A stretch of 64,000 nt of DNA from Porphyra umbilicalis (lineage: Eukaryota > Rhodophyta > Bangiophyceae > Bangiales > Bangiaceae): assembly GCA_002049455.2 (NCBI GenBank), contig KV919087.1:1-64000 (forward strand), given 5' to 3'. Below are positions 1-10,018 of this stretch, in pieces. The notes beneath the pieces were generated by a model. It was not told where the DNA came from. It saw only the letters and a list, made by a program, of their open reading frames with translations, and did not search any database. Both the position numbers and the translations under genes were made by a program. Position 1 is the stretch's first letter. Each line of letters opens with the position of its first letter.

Positions 1-925
1 TCGCCGGCGGGAGCGAGGACAAGTCCATGCCAGCCGCCGCCATCAGATTGCGCGCGTGCATCTTGCGGAAGGCAATCGCCTCGGGGGTGTCGCGCATCTC
101 CGCGGTGTTGAAGAACGCCACAGTTGTCCGCTCCGTCGTTGCCCGCGCCAGCGCCAGCAGAGCGTCCGAGCTGTCCTTGAGTGTCCGCGACGCGCGGATG
201 TCCTCACTCATCTCCCGCTTGGCTGCCTTGGAACCGCGCGGACGTGACTGGAAGGCACCCGCCGCCGGCGGCCCGTTCTCCTCCTCGTCCGAGTCGCTTG
301 GGGAGGCACGGCCGCTGGCAGACACGCTTGAGGAGCCGGCGCCGCCAGCGCCGCCGTCTGCGGCGGCGGCCCCGGTGGCGCCGCTAAGCTTGTCGACGTG
401 GCGTCACACCCGCCAACACGACACCCACGGGCAGGTCGTCTGCTTCGCCTTCCGCTTCGTTGTCTTGCCCTTCGCCTTGTCAGATGCCCGGTCCTTCCGC
501 ATCGCCTCGTAAATGTTGCGCCGGCAAAAGCGCGCCACAGCGGCGCTGATCAAATCCTCGTCGCTCGGGTTGCCTGTCAGCGACAGCCGCTTAACGGCCA
601 AGTAGTGCGAGCCGAACTCGCTCACCCCTCTCCGGATCTTGTCCCACTGCTTCTGCACCCCCCCGACACCGCGCTCGGTGCGCCGTCGAGCGCCAGGGCG
701 ACCGGCCAATAGGCGCTTCCACTCCCCGACCACCTCCGCCCAAAAGGTTGTCCCCGTCTGGTCCGACCCCTTCACAGCGTCCAATGATGTAGACAGATAG
801 GCCCGGCTGAGGGCCACCCGCTCCTCGTCCGTCCAGCCAAACCCAGTCCCCATGGCAGCCGGCGCGTAGGTGGCGGCACGCAGGTCGGCGCCCCCGCCGC
901 CACCCACAGGTGGGGAAGGGGGCAT
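1..925 (-). pseudogene. SANT/Myb-like protein with NAM-associated-type C-terminus, one in-frame stop, partial
   Basis: Read leftwards from an ATG at 925. After a short Gly-rich leader, residues about 28-75 look like a SANT/Myb-like DNA-binding domain (GFGWTDEERVALSRAY, then FWAEVVGEWKRL). A basic stretch and the motif CPWVSCWRV follow. A TGA at 404-406 interrupts the frame. The same frame then continues to the window edge with RHVDKLSG, an acidic Ser-rich linker and SKAAKREMSEDIRASRTL, which is the layout of plant-type 'NAM-associated' C-terminal domains. The gene at 56.0-58.2 kb has the same order of parts and reads WRVLRETEKFSGA where this one has WRV-stop-RHVDKLSGA, which supports coding on both sides of the stop. 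Such proteins are often linked to PIF/Harbinger-type transposons or are domesticated from them. Function is not proven. It could be a decayed gene, a sequencing error at one codon, or an unrecognised splice. The C-terminus lies off the window. Confidence 0.55.
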
Positions 926-948
926 GAACCGCCCGCCCCGGCGACCGC

Positions 949-3900
949 CTAGACGGACGTGCCGCCGCCGCCGGCAGGTGATGCGCCGCCGCCGGCTGGC
1001 GGTGGTCGCGCAGCAGCCGGCGGCACCTGCATGTTCGTGCGAAGCGCGTCGCCGCCGGTACCGGCGGCCAGTGATGAGCGGCCGCCGGCGGGCGGGGTCG
1101 GAGCAGCAGCAGGCGCCACTTGTCCGTCGGTGCGGCGCGCGTCGCCGCCGGTACCGGCAGCCGTTGATGCGCCACCGCCGGCAAGCGGTGCTTGGGAAGC
1201 AGCCGGCGGCACTTGTCCGTTCGCGCGGGGCGCGTCGCCGCCCATGCCGGCGGCCGGTGATGCGCCGCCGCCCATACCGGCGGCCGGTGACGCGCCGCCG
1301 CCGGCAAGCGGTGGTTGGGCAACAGCCGGCGGCACTTGTCCGTTCACTCGGGGCGCGTCGCCCCCCGTACCGGCGGCCGGTGATGCGCCGCCGCCGGCGA
1401 GAGGCGCTCTGCCGCCGCCGGCAAGTGGGAATGGAGCACGAGCCGGCGGCACTTGTCCGTCGGTGCGGGGCGCGTCGCCGCCGGTACCGGCGACCGCTGA
1501 TGAGCCGCCGCCGGCAAGCGGGAACGGGGCAGCAGCCGGAGCCACTTGTCCGTCGTTGCGGCGCGCGTCGCCGCCGGTACCGGCGGCCGGTGATGCGCCG
1601 CCGCCGGCTCGAGGCGATCCGCCGCCGCCGGCGAGTGGGGATGGGTCTCGCGCCGGCGGCACTTGGCCGTCGGGGCGGGGCGCGTCGCCACTGGTACAGG
1701 CGGCCGGTGATGCGCCGCCGCCGGCTAGCGGCGATCGGGCCGCAGCCGACGGCACTTGTCCGTTCACGCGGGGCGCGTCGCCCCCCGTACCGGCGGCCGG
1801 TGATGCGCCGCCGCCGGCGCGAGGCGCTCTGCCGCCGCCGGCAAGTGGGAATTGAGCACGAGCCGGGGGCACTTGCCCGTCGGTGCGGGGCGCGTCGCTG
1901 CCGGTACCGGCAACCGCTGACAAGCCGCCGCCGGCAAGCGGGGACAATGCAGCAGCCGGCGGCACTTGGCCGTCGGTGCGGCTCGCGTCGCCGCCGGTAC
2001 CGGCGGCCGGTGATGCGCCGCCGCCGGCTCGGCGTAATCCGCCGCCGCCGGCGAGTGGGGATGGGGCACGTGCCGGCGGCACTTGGCTGTCGGGGCGGGG
2101 CGCGTCGCCGCCGGTACAGGCGGCCGGTGATGCGCCGCCGCCGGCTAGCGGCGATTGGGCAGCAGCCGGCGGCACTTGCCCGTTCGCGCGGGGCGCGTCG
2201 TCGCCCGTGCCGGCGGCCGGTGATGCGCCGCCGCCGGTACCGGCGGCCGGTGACGCGCCGCCGCCGGCAAGCGGTGGTTGGGCAACAGCCGGCGGCACTT
2301 GTCCGTTTACGCGGGGCGCGTCGCCCCCCGTACCGGCGGCCGGTGATGCGCCGCCGCCGGCTCGAGGCGATCCGCCGCCGCCGGCAAGCGGGGACGGAGC
2401 AACAGCCGGCGGCACTTGTCCGTCGGTGCGGGGCGCGTCGCCGCCGATACCAGCGGCCGGTACCGGGCCGCCGCCGGCAAGCGGTGGTTGGGCAACAGCC
2501 GGCGGCACTTGTCCGTTCACGCGGGGCGCGTCGCCCCCCGTACCGGCGGCCGGTGATGCGCCGCCGCCGGCTCGAGGAGATCCGCCGCCGCCGGCGAGCG
2601 GGGACGGAGCAACAGCCGGCGGCACTTGTCCGTCTGTGCGGCTCGCGTCGTCGCCGGTACCGGCGGCCGGTGACGCGCCGCTGCCGGCGCGAAGCGATCC
2701 GCTGCCGCCGGCGAGCGGGAATGGAGCAGCTGCCGGTGGCACTTGTCCGTCGGTGCGGCGCGCGTCGCCGCCGGTACCGGCGGCCGGTGATGCGCCGCCG
2801 CCAGCTAGCGGCGAGTGGGCAGCAGCCGGCGGCGCTGGACCGTCGCCGAAGGGGCCCCGACGCGCACCGTAGCCGCCGGCGTCCGGAAGTCTGCCACCGA
2901 CCGGCGGCTGCCAATTGTCGCGGATCGGCTCAAAGGCGCCGGTCTCGGGGGGTCCTCCACCGGGCGGCCCCCAGAGGTTGTAGGGTCCCGCGTGGCCGCC
3001 GGCTTGACGACTTGCGTGACCTCCCGGCGGCCCCCAGTTGTCTTGGCGCGTCGCGTGGCCGCCGGATTGACGACTTGCTTGAACACCCGGCGGCCCCCAG
3101 TTGTCGTGGCGTGCAGCGTGGCCGCCGGCTTGACGACTTTCTTGGCCACCCGGCGGCCACCAATCCTCGCTCAGTGGCCCAAAGCCGCCGGGCTGATGGG
3201 GACGCTGCCCGCCCGGCGGCACCCAGTTCCGTCTCGCCGAAGCCTGGCGATTGGGATGGAAGCCACCGCCGCCGTGGCCACCGGGCGGTTGATCTCCTTG
3301 ACCTTGAGAGCCCGGCGGCGCCCACCTGTCGCGGCGGGGAGATCCGTCCCTGTCCCTCGAGTCCCGTCCCGGGCCGCCGTACTCGTGGTCCGGTTGGAAC
3401 GACGGCTCCCAGTGGCCGCCGGCTTGGGAAGACCGACCAGCCGGCGACGCCCAGCCACAACGGCGAGGAGACACTCGACGGCCGCCCGTATCCCACCCCC
3501 GACCGCCGTGTCCGCCGTTGCCGTCGTGCGGTTGCTCCCAACGGCCGCCGGCTTGATTGTCCTTCCAGGGAGCCGGCGGCACCCACTCGTCACGCGGAGG
3601 CAGCGACGCCCGTCCCGCTCCCCCTCCCAAATGTCCGCCACCTTGGCTTGGATCAAACCTTGGTCCCGGGCCCCAGCTGCCGCGAGCCGGCAGTGACGAC
3701 CGTCCCGCCCCCCCGGCCCAATTGCCGCCGCCCTGATTCGGTGTAGCGTTGGGCGGCGGCACCCAGGCGCCGCCGGCTACCGGCGGTCCTTGGCCAGCCG
3801 GCGGCGCACAGCTACTAGAGACAGGAAGCGCGGGCCCCCCGCGTGGTGGGGCCGACGTTGAGCAAGGTGGGCAGCCCGCGACGTGACAGGAGCACGTGCA

Positions 3901-3990
3901 CCGCGCGAGCACCGCGAGCCGCTCTTGATGGCGACGACGCTGGTCACGGCGACGCTCCGTGTCGCGTTCCCGGTCCGGCTTACGGGTCAT
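949..3990 (-). CDS. Gly/Pro/Ala-rich repetitive protein (uncertain)
   Basis: Open frame of 1013 residues from the ATG at 3990 (MTRKPDRERDTERRR), with no stop until 949. The first 50 residues are basic and contain a small Cys cluster (CTCSCHVAGCPPC). A middle third repeats modules such as DNWGPPGGHASRQAGGHA. The rest is about 15 degenerate copies of ASPAAGTGGDAPRTDGQVPPA-like units. No enzyme domain is visible. The stop lies 24 bases before the ATG of the SANT-like gene on the same strand. The related gene at 56 kb carries a long Ala/Gly/Pro-rich N-terminus before its SANT domain, so this frame may be the N-terminal part of the same gene. Other frames across the repeat are also open, a GC effect, which lowers confidence. 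The Trp-containing middle repeats make this the most protein-like frame. Confidence 0.4.
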   Translation of the reverse strand: MTRKPDRERDTERRRDQRRRHQERLAVLARCTCSCHVAGCPPCSTSAPPRGGPALPVSSSCAPPAGQGPPVAGGAWVPPPNATPNQGGGNWAGGAGRSSLPARGSWGPGPRFDPSQGGGHLGGGAGRASLPPRDEWVPPAPWKDNQAGGRWEQPHDGNGGHGGRGWDTGGRRVSPRRCGWASPAGRSSQAGGHWEPSFQPDHEYGGPGRDSRDRDGSPRRDRWAPPGSQGQGDQPPGGHGGGGFHPNRQASARRNWVPPGGQRPHQPGGFGPLSEDWWPPGGQESRQAGGHAARHDNWGPPGVQASRQSGGHATRQDNWGPPGGHASRQAGGHAGPYNLWGPPGGGPPETGAFEPIRDNWQPPVGGRLPDAGGYGARRGPFGDGPAPPAAAHSPLAGGGASPAAGTGGDARRTDGQVPPAAAPFPLAGGSGSLRAGSGASPAAGTGDDASRTDGQVPPAVAPSPLAGGGGSPRAGGGASPAAGTGGDAPRVNGQVPPAVAQPPLAGGGPVPAAGIGGDAPRTDGQVPPAVAPSPLAGGGGSPRAGGGASPAAGTGGDAPRVNGQVPPAVAQPPLAGGGASPAAGTGGGASPAAGTGDDAPRANGQVPPAAAQSPLAGGGASPAACTGGDAPRPDSQVPPARAPSPLAGGGGLRRAGGGASPAAGTGGDASRTDGQVPPAAALSPLAGGGLSAVAGTGSDAPRTDGQVPPARAQFPLAGGGRAPRAGGGASPAAGTGGDAPRVNGQVPSAAARSPLAGGGASPAACTSGDAPRPDGQVPPARDPSPLAGGGGSPRAGGGASPAAGTGGDARRNDGQVAPAAAPFPLAGGGSSAVAGTGGDAPRTDGQVPPARAPFPLAGGGRAPLAGGGASPAAGTGGDAPRVNGQVPPAVAQPPLAGGGASPAAGMGGGASPAAGMGGDAPRANGQVPPAASQAPLAGGGASTAAGTGGDARRTDGQVAPAAAPTPPAGGRSSLAAGTGGDALRTNMQVPPAAARPPPAGGGASPAGGGGTSV
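960..2830. repeat. GC-rich minisatellite, units of about 90 and 120 bp
   Basis: The segment ggcggccggtgatgcgccgc recurs throughout at steps of roughly 90, 120 or 210 bases. The longer unit differs from the shorter one by an inserted block encoding PRAGGG-type residues on the minus strand. Unit lengths divisible by three keep the minus-strand frame open. Confidence 0.8.
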
Positions 3991-5639
3991 GATCGGAAAG
4001 GGGGGGGGGGAAGAAGGCCGGCTTTTGAAGGCCGGAGGTGGAGACGGGGACAAGGGCGGAGCGGTGACCAGAGCACATGGGCGCGCCGCCGGAGCTCACG
4101 GTACACCGGCGGCGTGTCGGTTGCAACAGGCGCGCGCGGGAGGCAAGAAGGAGAGAATCAGCACGAGTGGGGCAGGGGGAGGAGGGGCAGGAGCCGCCGG
4201 CGTCTTCGGCTCAGGCACGCCGGCGGCAAGCACGTGATCGGTGTCGCGCAGGCGGTCGTTGGGCCAGAGGGCGGGAGGGCGGCGCGCCCCCGCAAGCTGC
4301 ACCAGTGCTCGACCGTGCCCGCGGGACCCCTCGTGCGCGCTGGACGAGGGGGCGGGGCAGGGCGCAGGCCCGCAGCGGGCCCAAAACACACGAGGTGTCT
4401 TCGAGGGCGCCCGAGGTGGACACGAAACCTCGGGTGACGCCTCCCCAGCCGCAATGCGCCGTGACCCACGCGCCCTCCACGCACCCCCGCCCAATCCGCA
4501 GTGGTCACGGGGTGGCCCCAAATGACCGGTTGGGCGGAAGGGGGGCACACAGGACACAGGAAACAACACAATCTGATCACGGGCCGGCTGACCCCTCGCC
4601 GCATCGAATCCGCCTCCCATCTGAGTTTTTCTAAACAATTCCGCGAGCCAATGACAAGGCTCCATACTACTACAACCTTTTCAATATTTCCCCATGTCAA
4701 GGAAACAAATCGTGAGACTGGTTGCGGGATCGGACCAGTTTTTTGGCGTCGGACCAGCGATACTGCCCCAATGGATGTTTGCACCAGCCCACCTCCAGGG
4801 ACTGCCAACGCCTGGTCTCACGAACGGCGTCGGCCACCGTTGCTTCTGGAAGCACCCAAATGGCGCTTCGGGACGGACCGCGCGGTCCACGACTCGGGCT
4901 TGTCGCGACAGCGCATCGCATCACGCACCCGTTGAGGGAACCTCGACCCACGCCAACACCTCTGTTGTGTCCCGTGAGACTCGGGTTTGAGACAAGTGTG
5001 CCAAGTTTCTCCCGCCATGCTGACTCTGGACGCGTGGTGCGACCACTTCGTCCGATGTTCACGATTCGTGTCTCTCTATTTCAGACGTGTGTGCCAAAAG
5101 TGTATTTTATTGACGCGATTTGGAAGGTTCCACTAGGATCACAGACACTTTGTCTCACGATCCCTGCCGCAGAGCAGCCTTTTCGTCTGGTGTGTCTTGC
5201 CATCGAGACTGCTTCACGGTATGCACGAATTTGGACCACTTGGGGACGAACGTTGCTGGGCGCGCATCCCCCATCTTGCTTTCCCCATCTGGTGATCATG
5301 TAGCCCTCGTTTCCGGTAACTCCAGGAGGGCAGAGGGCCCTCTTGGATGAGAAAAATGGGGGGCCGCTCACCGCCCTCCACGTAAGCAAACGTGGCATAT
5401 TCCGTTTGGGGTTTCAGAACTTGGGGGAGACGTTGTTGGGTGCGCTCTTAGGGCAGCGCTGGGCCCTGACAGAGGCGATTACAGTGATCACGATTGCACG
5501 CGTTCGGAGGGACTTCAAGGGATAATGCATCGAAGAGAAAGAAGAAAATCATCAGAGCGGTTTGTGCATCGCTGAGTCACTGTCATGAGGGAAACAAATA
5601 GAAGAGGTGCTGCTTGTTTGTTCCATGTGCCGCTTGAGG
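3991..5639. other. gene-free stretch
   Basis: No protein family, RNA gene or mobile element recognised. Base composition drops from very GC-rich near 4.0-4.5 kb to more balanced after 4.6 kb. The open frames here overlap on both strands and show no recognisable motif. Confidence 0.5.
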
Positions 5640-5641
5640 TA

Positions 5642-6091
5642 TTGCTGACCTCCAAAAATTGGCGGTTGCAGATTGCTTGCAATCATTCAACAGCGTGCGT
5701 GGACCAATGGAAGGGCTAGGAACCATGTGAGTTCCTTACACAGTGTCCTCATGCAGCTCTGCGCACTGAAAACGCACATCAGGATCTCACCAAATCTGAA
5801 GAAATGTGTTGATCTCATGAGAAATCACAGGTCTGGCCCAGAACCCTCTCCATGCCCTCTCCAGGCCCAAGCAAGCGGCCCAAAAATCTCAGGAAATCCC
5901 AGAGTGGGTTGCAATGGCTCTGCGTGACTCCTGCAAGACACGGTGATTGGCTTGCAAGATCACTGGCGGTAACTCCCAGCCAATGCTTTTGATCGTGGCT
6001 TGCCGAACAGCCAATCCGAATTCATTTCTATGCTGTGTCGTTGGCTCTGCCTCCCTTCTCTCTGCAACCGCCATTTTTTGGAGGTTAGCAA
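5642..6091. mobile_element. MITE with 31-bp terminal inverted repeats and TA target duplication
   Basis: The left end TTGCTGACCTCCAAAAATTG and the reverse complement of the right end (TTGCTAACCTCCAAAAAATG) match at about 29 of 31 positions. TA flanks both sides (5640-5641 and 6092-6093). The 450-bp interior has no coding capacity. TA duplication and size fit a non-autonomous Tc1/mariner-type element. The tip TTGCTGA is shared with the MITE at 34.55 kb. Confidence 0.75.
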
Positions 6092-6240
6092 TATGGGCGC
6101 GTCACAATCATAGCTGTTCGTATTTTTGAAAATCCAAATGACACATCATTCGACGCACCCCCGGTATGCATGGTCGACAGACCTACTCCTCATCATCGCA
6201 GGGTCCAGCTGAGGGCGATTGTGGGCCAATCAAAGTCCGG

Positions 6241-6325
6241 CAGATCGCGATTTTATCGCGGTTTCGACTTCGGCTCAAGGTCCTTCTCCGGGGATCACGG
6301 ATCGCGGTTTTATCGCGGTTCTATT
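6241..6325. repeat. short direct repeat, atcgcg-tttt-atcgcgg units
   Basis: The segment gatcgcgattttatcgcggt occurs at about 6244 and again, with one change, at about 6300. It lies just beyond the 3' end of the Hint gene. Each unit contains two TCGCG cores. Role unknown. Confidence 0.5.
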
Positions 6326-6357
6326 CCCGTAGGGCCGACACCCTCCGTTCTCGCCGT

Positions 6358-7599
6358 TCAGGCCACCCACGGAGCGCCCTCGTCCAGCCACCCCCCAAGC
6401 AAGTCCCACCCGACCGCGTACGCCGCTCGCGCAGGTGCGAGCAGCGCGTGTGCCACCACCGGGTGCATGGCGGTGGTGTAGGACGACACGCGGAAGCCGG
6501 CCACCACCAAGTCCCCATGCAGCGTATGGGGCGCGTACTTGCCCGCCCGCACCACCCCCGCCACGGCCACGACACGATCAGCGGTGCCGTCGGCAGTGAC
6601 GAGGTGCATACCGGGGGTGATGTCCCCCGCAGGCACCAACCGAGACCCGTGCTTGTCGCCGCCGTGGCCGTCGCTGGCGACGTACACAAGATGCCCCGAT
6701 GAGGCCTCGAGCACCCCCCCCCCTGTAGTTGACAGCGCCACGTACGGGTGGTCACCCCCCGGGGAGCGGTGAGACCACGCGTACACGTCGCTGGCGACCG
6801 TGTGGGTGACAGCTGCCAGATCGCCCCGCGCCACGTCCGCCACGGCCACGGTGCGCCCGTCGGACAGCCGTACGGGTGCGGCGGCGGGGAAACACTCTCC
6901 GTTGCCAACGGGGGTACCCGAGGTGGTACCCCCTTCAGACTCACCGTCATTGGGACCTTCGGCAGTGGTCGTCGCGCCGGCGGGACGCCCGGCGCTCGGT
7001 GATGACTCGCCCGATGACGGCGGCGGCGCTGATCCCGCCCCCGGCGTGGCTGCGATCAGGAGCTGCCCCGACGAGTCAGCGCCAACCACCCAAGTAACGC
7101 CGCTTGCAGCGCAGGCGGGTAGTGAGGCCGCCGAACTCGCATACACAGACACATACCCTTGGAAGTGCGAGTTGCCGACCACTGACTCGCCTCCAAAGTC
7201 CACGGACGCCCGACCAAACGCCAGCGGACAGTCGCTCGATTCCACGGGGATGTTCAGCTTGTCACCAGAGGCAGGCGCCCCCCACGAGGCGATCTCCATC
7301 TCGGTGCCGTCCTCGTTGCTCCTGCACACCGACACACAACAAGAGGTGCCGAGGAATGTGCCACAAATCGGCAACAAGGTGCTCGTGCCGGGAAAGAAAG
7401 GCGCTGGCTGACGAATGGGGCTCAGCCTACCTTTCAAACCGCGGGCGATGGGGCCGGGCGTGCCGTCGTGGAAGACAATGCTGAGAGACTTACCGCCAAC
7501 GGGCGTCGTCGACCCTAGTACGATCGCCACGACGGCCACGGCTGCGACAATGACTGCCACAACGCCGCGCTGCAGGCGGGTACCGCCGAGTGTCGCCAT
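6358..7599 (-). CDS. Secreted or membrane-anchored protein with C-terminal Hog-type Hint (autoprocessing) domain
   Basis: 413 residues from the ATG at 7599, chosen because a hydrophobic segment follows at once (residues 12-29, RGVVAVIVAAVAVVAIVLG). That segment would be a signal peptide or anchor. The frame stays open for 44 more residues upstream. A Cys-containing N-terminal region (about 60-180) of unknown family is followed by a Pro/Ser/Gly linker. The Hint domain then runs from Cys236 (GECFPAAAPVRLSDG) through SDVYAWSH, the SSGHLVYV motif with His303, LVPAGDITPGMHLVTADG, YAPHTLHGDLVVAGF and HPVVAHALLAPARAAYAVG. These match the Hedgehog C-terminal (Hog) pattern. In Hedgehog the Hint Cys makes a thioester and splits the chain. 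Here the residue corresponding to Cys in the usual CYT motif is Ser373 (SSYT). Likely role: self-cleavage releasing the N-terminal domain. No neighbour suggests an operon-like partner. Confidence 0.8.
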   Translation of the reverse strand: MATLGGTRLQRGVVAVIVAAVAVVAIVLGSTTPVGGKSLSIVFHDGTPGPIARGLKGRLSPIRQPAPFFPGTSTLLPICGTFLGTSCCVSVCRSNEDGTEMEIASWGAPASGDKLNIPVESSDCPLAFGRASVDFGGESVVGNSHFQGYVSVYASSAASLPACAASGVTWVVGADSSGQLLIAATPGAGSAPPPSSGESSPSAGRPAGATTTAEGPNDGESEGGTTSGTPVGNGECFPAAAPVRLSDGRTVAVADVARGDLAAVTHTVASDVYAWSHRSPGGDHPYVALSTTGGGVLEASSGHLVYVASDGHGGDKHGSRLVPAGDITPGMHLVTADGTADRVVAVAGVVRAGKYAPHTLHGDLVVAGFRVSSYTTAMHPVVAHALLAPARAAYAVGWDLLGGWLDEGAPWVA

Positions 7600-7739
7600 G
7601 GCCGCGCGAATGGGAGCGCCGCCGTGGAGGTGCGCCTTCCAAGACGGGAAGCAGGGGAAGGAGAGAGTGGCCTGCAGCGTCACGGGGACGAGCAGGGTGA
7701 GCAACTTGCCGCCAGGGCGGCCGCGTCCCACGCCGTGGA

Positions 7740-8175
7740 TCGATCCGCGGGGCAGTGGGTGGGGGGCTTAGTCGTCAGGAAGCGACGCTCTGCAGTCGAC
7801 GACCAGGGGCCCTCACCGATCTCGGCAGCGGCTACATGTACACGCCGAGCTGCCCGAGCTGAGGAGGCAGGCCCGCCCCGCAGGGGCCAAGCTACTGCCG
7901 CAGCCGGCGGGCGGGCCGCCTGGCAGGCGCGCGTCTGCGGAGGACGGCCCACACTCCATGGCATCGGGGACGGCCGTGCTGCAGATGCGGCACACGCGAC
8001 CGCGCGCGTCCTCCCAGGACGCCCTCGAGTGTCCTCGTCACCTCCCACAGACGGGCCCACAGAAGCGGATCGACCTCATCGCAGTCGACATTCCATGCGC
8101 GTTTGATGTCGCCTTTTGCATGTGTGATCGCATCTCCGAATTGATTTCCTTGACGCATGGCACCCAGACATTGCT
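7740..8175. other. gene-free stretch upstream of the Hint gene
   Basis: Likely promoter and 5' flank of the Hint gene. No TATA box or other element could be assigned. Overlapping frames on both strands are not protein-like. Confidence 0.35.
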
Positions 8176-8481
8176 CTAGTGTCTATTCTACCGCGAAATG
8201 GCATCAAATGATGCCCGGTGGTGCATCAAATGATGCACCCGCTCACAGGGCCAGACAACGACGGTTCGACCCCCCTCTGTCTGGCGTCTGGAGCACCCCC
8301 CGTTTGTATCCATAGCACAATGGCTCCGAGTTCCCCCAAGAGTAACAAAGCATCTCTGAGTCCGTTTCTGTTGTCAAAAGGAGCGTGCGAGGCCGAGAAG
8401 CACGAAAAAAATGGTGCCAAAAAAAGTGCATCAAATGATGCCCAGGGCATCAAATGATGCACTCGGTAGAATAGACACTAG
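8176..8481. mobile_element. MITE with 18-bp perfect terminal inverted repeats and internal ATCAAATGAT palindromes
   Basis: The ends ctagtgtctattctaccg (8176-8193) and its exact reverse complement (8464-8481) bound a 306-bp non-coding unit. The outermost TA can be read as a TA target duplication, which fits Tc1/mariner-type MITEs. Just inside each end lie two copies of GCATCAAATGATGC-like palindromes. A diverged one-ended relative lies at 14718. Confidence 0.8.
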
Positions 8482-10018
8482 GCACGCCATTGTTCTAGAT
8501 TCACCTGCCCGTCGGCTATTAAACCGCCACCCCGCCGCCTCACAGCCCCCGGGGTTAGAGGCAATCTTCTCAATCATTTCACATTTGATCGTCAGCAGAA
8601 CAGTGGTCACTTGAACGGGAGCCTGAACGGAAGTCCCGTTCAAGAACGGGAGGTTTCCCGTCCAGTCGTCTGGGCTGTCACAAAGGCCTGAACGGAAGGA
8701 GTTCCCGTTCAAGGGAGCTCGCTGCCGCTGTGGCGGGCCTTGCTCGGTGCTCAGGCCCGTTCCGTGACATGGATCCGGGTTTGTGTTGCCCGTTTGTTAC
8801 GCCACAAACCCGGCGTCACACCGGTCAGAGCATTCCGGGACATCAGGCAGGATATGGGTATGTGATGTCAATGAATGTAATTACACAAAATAATTCAATA
8901 TCTGCACTCCAATCTCAATCGTCCGCGGCTTTCTGTCCACCCGCTGGCGCACGTGTGTAGCAACATTGCTGATCGGCACGGGCGCTGCGGCGCGCACCGT
9001 GTGGCGACACGCACCACCGCGGGTGGAGAGAGTGACTAGAGGGGCGTGCCCACACCGCGGCACCCTCTGCGTAAGCTCACACAGCTGCATCTCCGGTTGG
9101 CGTCTGACGCGGGATGGCCCCCGTCACCGGTCCCCTCACAACGCAAAAAGGTAAAGAACGTACAGGCTGTGGCGGGAAGCGGTGTGGCCGCGTACGAATA
9201 CGAAAAAGCCGACTGTGTGAGCTGCTGCGTGCGGTGGGAGGAGGTGTGACCCGCGCAACTGCAGCGCAGCGGCTGCGGCCTCGGCCGACGTGCGGTGAGA
9301 TCACACGACACCATTCCCTCGCCAATGCATCGGAAAACTCTTGCGTCACTCCGTCCGTGATCGATTCTAATTCTCCAGGCAGGCCATTCAGCCTGCCTCG
9401 TCACATGGCTCCGGCCGAGTGGCGCAAGCCAGGCATGCCTGGGATCGGCATGGGCAAGTTTAGCACGTGGCAGAATTCAGCCAACCAGCGTTCGACAACG
9501 CTTGTCACAAACACCGTCACAAACACGGACCCATGTCACGGAACGGGCCTCAACGGCGGCTGTAGCTGCTCGGGCAGTTGCCAGCGACCCCGTGACGCCC
9601 CCAGCTCGAGGCCGTCGCCTGCACCACGGCGGTCGGGAATGGACGCGAGGCAGAGAGGTAGTCATGCTCGGATCTGCGGATGTGTGCCTCAACGGTTGGA
9701 GCCCCGCCGTTGGGGCTGGCCATCGTCGTGTCCCGCTGCTGCGGCGGAGTCGTCCGAAATTTCTTGGTGCAAGTGTCCGAAAGCGAGGTACGCACGCGCC
9801 CGCCTGCCGACCACACGCAGTGCCACCAGACCACAAAAACACCCAAAACAATGCTCGTCGCTCACGCGCAAAGGGCGCCACGCACCAGTGACCGTTGCGC
9901 ACCGGCGCGGGGTCACCCCCCGTCTGCAGTTGCGGCGGATGCGGCGTCGATCACCGCCCACCCCACCTCGGGTCCGACTCTACGCTCCCCCTGCTCCCTG
10001 CCGCCGGCCGAGGCGCCT
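8482..10018. other. gene-free stretch with a small inverted repeat (8611-8713)
   Basis: At 8611-8621 cttgaacggga, at about 8634-8644 tcccgttcaag, and again at 8703-8713 tcccgttcaag form nested hairpins about 100 bases across, possibly a tiny foldback element. The rest has frames open on both strands but no recognisable family. Confidence 0.45.

Noticed and set aside
960-2830. CRISPR-like array or five overlapping genes
   Set aside because: The repeat is a degenerate minisatellite with no constant spacer pattern; the overlapping open frames on both strands follow from GC-rich repeats with unit length divisible by three.
4077-5303. Genes in the 4-5.3 kb region
   Set aside because: Short overlapping frames on both strands without any recognisable family or start context.
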